Made by a program: the position numbers and the translations under genes
In this document: positions 23,001 to 34,800 of the stretch, piece after piece
Layout: every line of letters starts with the position of its first letter
Numbering within the stretch: position 1 is the stretch's first letter
From: Trebouxia sp. TZW2008
Lineage: Eukaryota; Chlorophyta; Trebouxiophyceae; Trebouxiales; Trebouxiaceae
Assembly: GCA_002118135.1 (NCBI GenBank)
Contig: BDIU01000047.1
Location: 186,001-250,000, forward strand
Direction: 5' to 3'
Length of the DNA: 64,000 nt
Notes under the pieces: model-generated
The model's input: the letters and a program-made list of their open reading frames with translations, nothing else
What the model was told of the DNA's origin: nothing
Database searches by the model: none

Positions 23001-26000
23001 AACTGACGCTCTTCTGGCTGCCGTTACTATCCAGGCTGCCAGTACTGTGTCAAGGACTACTTTGACTGGATGGACATATAGTCATTGCCACTGTGTGGCA
23101 CAAGCAATCAGCCTTGTTGGCTGGCAAAAGCCATATCAATCTACTCCCCCTCTGTCTAAGTTGCTGTGGCTACCACTCTTGATTGAGTTGTTGTGTGCAG
23201 GCTGCCGCCTTAAAGCTGGCATACATGGAGTACGCCGACCTTGACACTGGGGAGCGGCTTGCCCTGCTGCAGGGCCTGCTGGAACAGGCCCTGCATTGCG
23301 AGCACGTCAGGGAGCTGATTACCTCCAAAGTGGAAGCCATGGCTGTTCTTTGTCAACCCAAGAAGCCAGTAAGTCATTGTAGAATTGTACATTAAACGGC
23401 GCTCAAGCTTTGTGCAGCTGACTGAGTGCCTGTTGTGCACGCACAGCGCATGCTCACATGCTGTCCTTCCACACCTTGCTTTGAGCCCTGCGATATCTGG
23501 CAACCTGTGTTAACACCATGAATTGCAAACAAAAGATTGCAGCAGCATCGACACTGTGGTGTCAGGTTGCTGCTGCTGCATTAGCTCTTGCTGTAATCAG
23601 TATACTGTCGGCGCCAATGCTGAAGTGTTGATGTCTTTGTGTTTGTTTGCCTGTGCTGCAGCACAGCCTTCTCAGACAGTCAAGTTGGGCACTTGCTGCA
23701 GGACTGTTGTGTCTCACTAACTAGCAAGGCTTGCCACTATCCCTACTTCCTGTGCAACCCGAAACAGTACAGCTGACATTGTGCAGTTCCTCAACTTCCT
23801 TGCTGACAATTTAAGGGTCCTAAGTACAATTGTATCCAAGTAAGCATGATCAATGGTGCTGCAGAACAAGGACGGAAACGCTCCAGAGCCGAGCAAGGAG
23901 GCGTCATCTAATCCCAAGGAGGTAGAGGTCACAGCTCAGCCTGGTGAGTCAAAGAGCTGGACAAGATTGGCTGCGTTTCTGTTTCCACTTCAACATCAGA
24001 CTCACTCATGTTGACAGCGGGCATCAGCATCAGCAGGATGTATCAGCATTAGCATCAGACTGATCCATCTTGATAGCAGCTGCTCTACGTTATGCACTGT
24101 TTGCTGGGAAGACCACATCAGCAAGTCTTGTCATGACAGTGTGTCAGCAACTCTATGTGCATGATTTACACACATCAGCCTCAGAATAGGCTTTTGCATG
24201 CCAGAACACCAGACCGCGTTGCAGACGAAGTTTGTCTCCAAATCAGCCAATCAATGCTGGTCTCTCCCCTGCAGCGTTGCGGCTGCAAATAGCAATTGGA
24301 AGCTGAATTGGCTGTCCCAAGCTGATTGATTTGTCACCAACAACAAGCTTGACTTGCACATTCAGCCATAGTGCTTGACTGTGCAGGGAGTTGTGAGGAG
24401 TGGGTGGGGTGGATGGAGGCGTGCCGAGTGGGGTGGCGAAAGCCCCTGGGGTACGACATGCAGCGCCGCCGCTACTGGGCTTTAGGAGGCAGCCTGGCCG
24501 CCTGGAGGGTCTATGTAGAAGAGCAGGAGGGCTCCCTCTGGGGCTGGTATGAGGGTGTGTTCTCAATATCTCCTGACCTAGCTTTGCCATTCTGCAAATG
24601 CAGTGTTGCAGATACAAGAGGACGCATCTTGTGTTAGTAGCACTTGCTTCCGCTATAGCAGTGCAGAGATGGGATGACATGTGATGTTGGCAACACCACA
24701 CCATTGGTATCAAATGCTGCTGAGATGCTACTGCTCATGCTTGGGTCAGAAGTGTCAAGCTTGAGCGACAAAGCTGTCATGCATGCAAAGCATGCTGAAC
24801 CTGTGTGTGAGAGAGCTTGTTGTGTTGTGCAGGTGAAAGCCTGGATCTGCTGCTGAGCTGGCTGAAGGCGGCTTCCATCGAGAGGGAGGCTGGCCTGCTG
24901 AAGGCCCTCTCCCAAGCCCCCCTGCCCAAGAAAGTGCCCATGGAAGGTGAAATCTTGCAAGGACACACACTGCACTTCATGAATCTTGATGCTCAGACAA
25001 CAAAACCCATTTGGTGTGCATGCATGTCAAAGATATCCCATATGGGTATGCCGCATTGTCCTGCTCACTGGTCAGATCTGCTTGCAGTTCGTGCACTTTC
25101 TCTTGCCTTACACCTGGCAGTGACAACTTATGAAGCCACTGGCATTTGGACCCCACAAGCACCAATCTTTGCTGTCGATGCTTGCTTGACATAGTTATGA
25201 GTCAATGCAATTCAGCTGCATGCCGTCATCTGTTGCCTGCATGCCACCAGCATGGGATCAGGATCAACAATAAATGCACTCAGTGTGAATAATCTTTTTT
25301 CGAGCATTGGCTTGCTGCAATTTCAGGGCACTCCAGCAAGCACAGCATTAGTACAGACTCTGAGATATCAGGTACTTTGCTGAGCAGCAGTGAGCTGGAG
25401 GCACGCCGCCCTGACGGCTTCAAGTTCATCACAGCCCCCTTGCTGAGGGGCGAGGGCAACTGGCCCAGCGTGAGCCTGTACGGTACCCTGGAGCAGCGCA
25501 TCCTGCACACTGTGGACGCCTTGCTGGCTCGCATTCCCTTCTGGCTCAAGGTCCTTGTTTTCACCTGCTTTGGCTTGCACTCAGCATCAGCCTGGCGATG
25601 CACATAACAGTGCAAATAGCATCTTCATGCATGGAAATAGTATCTCGTGAGCCTGTACAGCACCCTGGAGCAACGCATCCTGCACACTGTTGATGCCTTG
25701 TTGGCCCGCATGCCCTTCTGGTTGTGACTCAAGGTGCTTGTCTTCAGACATAGCCTGGCAGTGTTACTGTACTTGTTTCATGTACACAGCTGTGTGGAGT
25801 TGGTTTCATTCGCGGGCAGTCTAGGTCATGGTCTAGTTCTGACCTGTGTCTCCAGAGCAGTCATACATCTTCTTTTGCATTTTGCAAAGGCCATGCCAAG
25901 CTGCAAGAACATGTCATTTGTTATGGCTGGTGCTTGTGCACACAATGCCAGGGTTCTCCGTACACCAAGCTTGCCAGCGAGCCAAGTGTGTCGACTTTTA

Positions 26001-29000
26001 AGCCGACAGTCAGCGTCCCTAATTGCTGACTGGCTGCAGCACTAATCTTTAAAAAGTGTGCAAAAAGCGTGCAAAAAGCGTGCAAAAAGCTTGGGAGTTT
26101 CTACTGGTCAATGTATGTTGCTGACACTGCAGGGAGAGACTTGGCTGACCAGGCATGCACATGCTGATTGCAGCAGCCAAAGGAGTTGGAATCGTGTCCA
26201 ATGACCTGCTGCTGGTGCAGTCCTTCATGCAACAGTGCGTGTAAGGACTGGTGTTGGGTCACTTACACTCAACGCTTCCTTCTCGATGCTGCAGGGGGAG
26301 ACTTGACTTGCTAGGCATGCCCATGTGATTCAGGTGGTGGCAACTAGAGGAGGCAGAGACATTCCAAGGCACTGCTGCTGATAGACTGCATGTCAGGAGT
26401 GAGGAGGGGTAATTGATGTTCAGTATGACCATGCTGATGCTGCAGTGTGAGACCTGGCTGGCCAGACATGCCCATATGATCCAGGTGGTGGCAGCAGCGA
26501 AGGGGGGGCGGGGCAATGTGCTGTCCTTCTTGCAACAGTGCATGAATGGACTGTTGTGGCGTCGTTTATACTCAATGTTGCCTTGTTGATGCTGCAGGGG
26601 GAGACTTGGCTGGCTAGGCATGCCCATGTGATTCAAGTGGTAGCAGCAGCCAGAGGAGGTGGAGATGTACCTAAGGCCCTGTTGTTGGTGGAGCGTATGC
26701 TCATGGAGCAGCAAATGCTGCAGCTCCATTGGGAGCCAAACTTACAGCAGCCCTGGCGCCAGGGCCTTGCTAAGTGCAGTGACCCCCGCCAGGCAATCAT
26801 GTACCTGTCAGCCTTGCAGGTGGGTGTGTCACAGTTGTCCAGACTGTCATCACAGCTGTCCCAACTGATCGCCTGATGTTACAAGCTTGGTGACAACTCG
26901 TTGCCTTGTGCATGACCATGCTTTGCTGTGCTGTGCTGTGCTGTGCTGTGCTGTGCTGTGCTGTGCTGTGCTGTGCTGTGCTTGCTGAAGCGTGTGTCAT
27001 GCAGCAAAGTGCAGTTGCAGTCGCTGACAAATCAGAGCAACAGCCTTGCTGCTTTGCACACATGTCTATCAGCTGTAAAGGTATGTCTGCAGCACAAGTG
27101 TGCATAGGGACAATTAGCAATCAACTGCTGCACAATCACGCATGTCAGCACCCTCCTGCTCAGAGCATAACAAGCCCTTGAAGCATTTGTGTCATGCTGC
27201 TTTTTAGGAGCATATGGTCACCAATTGCGATGTGCTGCCTCGGCAAGGCTTCAACCAGATGGCCCGCAACATGCGCTGTCAGCTGTACTTCCCCTACCCA
27301 GCAGAGCAGGTCATCCTGCTACGCACAGGCGTGCTGGTCCATATCAACGCCTACATGCAAGCCCTGGGCCTGCAAGATACCCACAGCCACACACCACATG
27401 ACAGTCACAAAGCACGCAATAGCCAGACATCACAGGCTGACCCTGTGCAGTTAGCCAGCAAATCAGCTGTGCAATCACCTCACACAGCTAAACATCACAA
27501 TTTCAAGCTCAGCAATGGCTTCGCGCATCAGTCTGAAGCAGCAGATGCCGGCAGTGCACTCTTGCATTCCAAAGCGTCTGCACTTCAAGGCCATGACGGA
27601 GCCACCGGTGATCAGGATGTAATAGCAGATGGGCAGTCTGGCTCTCAAGCAGATACAACAACAGCCGCTGCAGCAGCAGTACAGACAGAAGCAGCAGCAG
27701 CAGCTGCAGCTGTAGATTGGCATGGGCCAATTCCAGCTGAGCAGAAGGATGAGCTGCGCAGGGTGTGGCAGCGCCTGAAGGAGACAGTGGAAGCTCTGCC
27801 GCATGTTGCCTGCTACACCATAGCTTCTGTGGCATATCGTAGGTCAGTGTCACTTGCTGGCGCCAATCAGCCATTCTGTGTCTTCTGGTAGTCAAACTGA
27901 GCGCCTGCATTGTTGTCTTTGTGTAAGCTGATCTTGCATAAGATGCAGTCATCAGGGATGCACCTTGCATTGGCTTTGTGCCTGCCCACATCTGACGCAC
28001 GCCAACACACAAATGCACTCACACTGTGTGCTGGTATTCAACAATCCCAGCCCTGCAATCCAAATATATGTTGACAGCTCACAGAGTGGGACTGCCATAC
28101 CACCAAAGTATGCTTCAGTAACTCATAAATGCCTCTGCAGGAGTCTTGTCGACACTCTGCCAGAAGACAAAGAGGCAGTTGTGTCAGGTCAGCAGGCACG
28201 GCGGCCAGTGGCCTGGCTCCTGCTGAGGCCTGTTGCCAGCAGCCCTGTCCAGCACAGGCAGCCCCTGAGGGCCTTAGCCCTACCTGTCAGCTGCGATGCT
28301 GCCCTGCCTGACTTCATCGTCAAGACGGACGTGTTTGAGAAGGGCATGCGGCGGCACTGGCACCAGCATGACCGCTTCCGCATGTTCTTTGCCAGCTCCT
28401 ATGGCAACAAATCAAGTGAGTCCCCAACGCAGACTCACACAAGACACTATGCTTTCATAAAAATCTCATGAATGCCATACTGACAGCGTGAACTCATTCT
28501 CTGCCGTGTGACCACAGATACACAGCCATTGCAAACAAGTAGCTAGGGTACTGAACTCCTGCCCTGCAGTACGAGCTTTCTGTCTTGTTGCAACTTATGC
28601 TACATCTGGCATTGAGCAATGCAGCGCTTTGCACAGCAGCACACTGGCATGATCTCACGCATGCAGAGTGGCACATCTCACCAGGCCAGGCCTGGCATGA
28701 CAGCAGGTGCAACAGCACACAGCTTGCATATTGGCAGAACCTTGTTGCAGGCGGAGGAGTGTATTACAAAGGCACAGTCACTGGTGTGCGGCAGCAGATG
28801 CCCAGTGGGGGCGTGAACCTGAAGGGGCGGGGGGAGTACGACCCCTGGGAAGCCCTGAAGGTGGAGTGGGATGTGGGGGGAGACGCTGAAGGCATGGATT
28901 GTGTCAGCCCTTGGGAGATTGAGGTCAGCTGCTTTGTCCCTGGTTGATACAGATGGAGTCACTGCAAGCAGTTATCGGGGCTGTACATTGCCGGATTGGT

Positions 29001-31772
29001 CGAGTCTGCAAACGGTACTCCAATGATTTAAGCCCGTATGTGACACGCTTCAATAGACTGAGGCTGCATGGGCTGCACCACGTCAATCTCAGTCTGCCCT
29101 TTGATGAATGCATCTCAAAGGGTGTCCATGCATGCAGAATGACCCTGAGGAGGAACGGCGGCTGCTGGAGGACCAGAGGAAGGCGCAAGAAGCTGCTGCC
29201 AGGGCCGCCCGCCTTGAAGCTAAAGCTGCCAAGGCCAGAAGGTATGCCTCTTCAACCTCTTTCTCTGTTGTTTGTTTTGACCTCAGCCATAGCTTTGCTG
29301 CAGGGTTGCTGCCATGCTATTGCGTCTTTCAAGGTCTGTTGGATGCACATGCTGAAATGCACGCATATGCCTTGCCGCTTTGCCATCATACACATTGTTT
29401 CTGGCATCCCGAGCCAATGCACTGTCCATAAATAACAGCAAGCGCACTTCTGTGTGCACTCCAACTTGATTTGAGCAAGATAAGTTGCAGACATGCTGAC
29501 ACAGTTGACTGGGTGCTTTTATGTCTGGCGATGAAGTGCTTGCATGTTGGTAATTAGCAATAGCAATTATAGGTCCCCGGTCAAGTCCTCTCAAACAGCA
29601 TGCAGGATGACTGCAGCAGCCCACACACTGTGTCTTGTGCATGCTTTGGGCACACTTCCTCTTGACAGGACATTAAAAGGATGCTGTGCAAGGTGTGCTT
29701 TTTGCTTCTGCAGAATGACAGAAGGGCTTGACTCAGGTGAGGAAGAAGAAGAGCCCGAGCCATCCCCCCAAGAATCCCCTACAAGAATCCCCAGTCCTCC
29801 ACCCCAGGTGCAGCCAGTGTCTACCAAACCTGCACAGCAGCCACCCAGGGTGGTAGACAGGGCAGCGGCTCAGCTGATTGATGAGGACATAGCACAGGCC
29901 TTGGCTGCTGATGCTGCTTTGCTAGAAGACCCCCTATCCCTAGGGGAGGGGGCCTTGCAGCCTATGGGGGCGGGGTATGAAGAGGGGTATGAGCAGCCCG
30001 CTCTCACTGCTGGCGGCACTATCAGCAAGGTAGAGTCAGACACCGCTTTGCCAGTGTCAGCATTGTTTTTTGTGTTCATCACAGTCAGTAGTGTTGAGTA
30101 GGCTGTTTACGACTGAGCAACGCATCAGCGTTCTTTTTTGGCCAGGCTTGCTTGTTGACAGAGTCTGCTTGACCAACTGTTTGCTCCACTTTTGTCCTTC
30201 TATAGATAGTATGGATTTAAGTTGTGCTTGGCATGTGTGTCTTCTCCTGTCCACTGATTGGTAGACGTGTTCATTTGCAGGATGTGCTGGACCTGGTGTG
30301 AGCCTTGCTGCGACGGCATTAGAGGTCGCAAGATGTGCCTAGACCAAAAGCTGTCCTGTTTTGTCCATTGAATGATGGACATCATGGGTTCAGCAGTGAA
30401 ATTGATGGGATGGGTTGCAGGATGTGCTGGACCTGGTGCGATGGCTAGACAAGCAGGCCCTGACACGCCTGCTGATCAACACGATAGCCGGCAACCCTTA
30501 CACAACTTGATGTCTGCCCTTTTGTGTCTCCACTCAGTGTTAGACCTGATTGCAGGATGTGCTGGATTTGGTGCGGGGGCTGGACAAGCAGGCCCTGACG
30601 CGGCTGCTGATCAACTACTACCGGCGGGCCAAGGGCAAATACAAGGTGCCCACCTTTGCCCACCAGGAGCTGGACTTGCATAAGGTCTTCTGGGAGGTCC
30701 AGGACAAAGGCGGCTATGATAAAGTCACAAACCTCAAGCTCTGGAAGGTGAGCACACAATGCCTGCTTCTGGTCCATTAGTATAGCAAGCAAAGCTGTCT
30801 TGTGCAGTTTCCTTGCAAACGTGGACTCTCTGCTCAAGTCTGAAAGATTGTGTCTGTGATGGCATTTGGCATGCTTGCTGGGATGTGTTCACACTGTTTG
30901 TCCGTCCCAAGTTGAAGTCATGAACTGCGCTAAGTCATGACATGCACTATGTTGGTTTGATACAGTTCCCTGACTCTGGATCTGGCTGCTGGTGGGCAAA
31001 TTAGCTCAGCAATATGCATCAATGAAGGCTGTCTGTTTAGCTTAAGTGATAGGCTGCTGACGATGCATAGACAAGAGCTTGCACTCAAGCACAATGTACC
31101 CCACTGTGCAGCCTTGAAAATTGTAGAACTGCGCTGATCAAGCAAAACGGTTTGTGCACGTCCAGACAACAGAAAGCAGGGCACTGACTTGTATTGCCTG
31201 TGCTTGGCAGGACAGCATTTGCAGACTCATGTTGCTGTGGCACCGTCACAAACAAGTGTTCACACATCAAATGTGAGCTGACCTGTTTGCACAGAGTGTT
31301 CAACTACTGACTCAAGTTGCATAATGAATAAATAGGAAATTTGCCGATCGCTAGAGCTGGACCTGACAGGCCAGACCAGTGCCTCTTACAACATGCGCCT
31401 CAACTATGAGAAGTGCCTGCTGGAGTTTGAGAAGTACTTGGCCTTTGGGCAGTACAGCGCTGACCTGGCAGCTGGAACAGCACCCCCCACCCATGTGCTG
31501 GAGGCCCCTCCTGCTGTCAAGCCCACCCAAGGTGAGTCCAACGTCTCATTCGTCAGGACAGGACTGATGGGAAAACTGCTGATTACGTGTCTGTCGCCCA
31601 TCTGAACATGGTGCCTTGCACTGGAAAGAGCCAGGCTGCATGACGCTGCGCAGCCCAAGTCAGTGCAAAATGCATGCAGAAGCACCAACACCCTTGCCAG
31701 ATAACAAAAGTGGTCCATCAACATGGACACATCTGAACTGAGACTGCTTGCTTGCTCTGAACATGCCTGCTA

Positions 31773-31840
<68 letters not shown>

Positions 31841-34800
31841 TGAATACTGGTACCTGCCTTTTGCATAATACATGCATGCATTTGCCACCTTTGGGTGTGC
31901 AGCAATAGCTTGGTCAGCTCTTGGCAAGTTCAGAAGCATCACCTTCACACCTGCCACATGCCTGCAGGCACCAGCTTTGCTCTTGCGGCGCCCATCCCTA
32001 TGCAGGGCACCCGCGCCTCTGCCAGGCTGGCTGCAGCCGGGCCCAACCCCTTCTCAGCAGCAGGTCTGCACTACTCTGCAAGCTGTTTAGTGTGTGCATG
32101 ACAAAGCTACATTGACAAAGCTCTATTCGCCAATGCAATTGTCAAAGAAGCCAAGAGCTACTCTGGCCGTTTATTGGTGCTGTACAAGCACACAATAAAC
32201 CAAGAATGAACCATGTCACGATAGCTGTTTGCGTTTGCGCATCTGCCTGTCAGTACAGCTTTGTCATATCATATTGTGCAAACAAGCATGCCATGTGCTG
32301 GGATGATGCCACTTCAATTAATCAAAGGTCATTTCAGTCAGTATTGGCTTTGCTCCAGTCATTTGTTCCGATCTTCTTTCTGTTGATCTGCAGATGAGCT
32401 GGATGATCTGAGCTTCACTGAGTTGTTGAACATGGATCTGGAGGTGCCTGATCAGCCAGCAGCTGAGGCATCAGCCCCTTCAGAGCCTGAACAGGCGCCT
32501 GGGCCAGTGCCCAATGTAGCCAGAGGGCCTCGCTCCAAGCGAGGGGGTCCTCATGGGTCAGCCCCAGCCTACCGCCTTGTTGCCCCCAACCAGCCCCCTG
32601 GCAGCTCAAATCAGGTGCAGAATCCCTTGTTTTTGCTCTACTGGATTTAGTGCCACGTGCAGCTCTATGTGCCCCATGTAGGGAAACTTGCCCACATACA
32701 GCTTCAGGCGATGCCTGCTACTTCTAAGAGGGGTTTATGGAAAGGGTATGTTTGATGCATGAGCTCTGGCTAGCTAGCTAGGCTTACAGTCTGTGACAAA
32801 TTGTGCAGGAATAAGCAGAGCAACACACAATGATGTCAGGTTACATGAAGTGTGATGTTGCAGGACTTGCCATTAGCTCTACGCCAGACATCTATGTAAC
32901 TGTTGTGTGACGTGTGTTTGGCTGGACGCAGGGGTTGCCAGCAGTGCTGCAGGGGTCAGGGAGGGCCTCCCTGGGGAGCCTTGCGTCTGTGACAGCAACC
33001 TCACAAAAAGACGTCGATCACATATTTAGCATGGTGGCTGGGTTCAGAGACATGCTTTCGCTTTGGAAGCAGGTGAACAGCAATGCTTGACATGAGTGTT
33101 GTGTGAATGGTGGTTGACTGGCTGCAGGGGGTGCCGGCCGTGCTGCAGGGGTCAGGGGGGCCCTCCCTGGGGAGCCTGCTGCAGGGCCTGGGCCGCCGCC
33201 TTATCGGCAAGAAGGTCATGCGCTTCTGGCCAGACAATGGTGGCTGGTGGGAAGCCATTGTGCAGTCCTATTCTGCCACCTCTGGACAACACAGGTCAGT
33301 CAGCACTGCATAATCACTTTGCTTGATTTTGACTGCGGCAACAACACGGTCTGTGCAGTTGTGTTCTGTCACCTCTGGATAATACAGGTCAGCTTGCAGT
33401 GCACAGTCATTTCGCTGGTCCACCATCTGATGTGCAGTGCTACTCTAACAGCTCTGGACAACATAGGTCAGCTTGCAAGGCATACTCATTTTGCTGGTTC
33501 ACAATCCAATGTGCAATCCTACTCTGCCATCTCTGGACAACACAGGTCAACCTGTAATGCATAGTCATACTGCGTGGCGTCTGCTTGGAGTCAAAAAGCA
33601 TGTGCCAAACAGCGCAATGCATCTGCTGTGCTGGTATACATAGCTCGTGCTTTGCTTTGCTTGATGAATATGGGAACCACTGATTGCATGCAAATATGGT
33701 GACAGGATTGACAGCTGCGCTGCAGACAAGTGAATTGATTACTGCAGCATCTGAGCTCAGATGCCTGCATTGCTGTCCTCTCAACACTTTCTTAGTAGCA
33801 CAAGTATGCACTGTTGTAGGATTATTATTGACTCTTGTGAAGGGCTTATCGTCCTGTTGTCAGACTTTCACCCTGCAAACAGCTCTCTGCAAAAGCAATA
33901 TGCTTAGACAAGCACGTGCTGTTCACAGGCTGAGGTATGATGAGGGAGAGGATGAAGAGTCTTTTGAGTGGCTGGACTTCAGAGAGCTGACAACCCAGGA
34001 GATCAAGCAGCACCCAGATCATGTCATGGTGCAGGCCCACCCCACCCCTGCACCCCGGCCTCCTTCCGCCCCAACACCACCCTCCAAGCCAAGCCAGTCC
34101 AAAGCAGAGCTGGTCAGCCTCTCTTCATCCACCTGGGCATTGTTGCATTGTCTTCAGTAGACACAGTTGCTGCACATGTACTGTAAAGCATGATGCCAAT
34201 GCTGCATCATGTTGCATTTTGCCAGCGCTCAATTCAGCTGCAACTTGGACAAAAGTCTTAATTCATGCATGCAAAAAGCCTTGCTGTTGAAAGCATCATG
34301 TGCAAGCAAGATGCAAGGTAAAGGCAGTGAACATGCTGGGCATACATATAGGCAGCTGCCAAATGGCTTTAGACGCTGTGCTTCAGGCAATCCACTGCTT
34401 CTCTATGTATCTGACCGGATCGAGGAAGCTCACTAGCAGCCCCATCAGCAAGAGCGTAATTGCTGCTGATGATGACAACAATGCTGATGATGACGATGCT
34501 GTTGATGATGCATACAGGCTGTTATGGACGCCATCATGGCTGCCCTGCGGAGCGGTGTAGCCCCTGCTGTCATGCACAGCATTGTGGACGTGGCCGCTAC
34601 AGCCTTGCGAGTCCCTAACTATCAACCCCCAGCCGCACTCCAACAGCCCGCCTTCCACCTCTCCACGCACACAGCAGACGCCTTGCATGCCCTTGGTCAC
34701 TCTGAGCAGCCCGTCTCTCCAAGGGCTGCTGCCACTAGCCCTACCAGGCAACCCATACCAACCAGCAAGCGCTCAGCACATAGAGGGAGAAGGGATGCAG

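Noticed and set aside
26906..27181. Cys/Leu-rich open frame
   Set aside because: Produced by the CTGTG microsatellite inside an intron.
31660..31957. Poly-Ala and poly-Ser open frames on the minus strand
   Set aside because: Both come from the TGC microsatellite in an intron.
33270..33575. Regularly spaced repeats that resemble a CRISPR array
   Set aside because: The units are copies of an exon end and its donor in a eukaryotic intron; no constant repeat with variable spacers and no cas genes.
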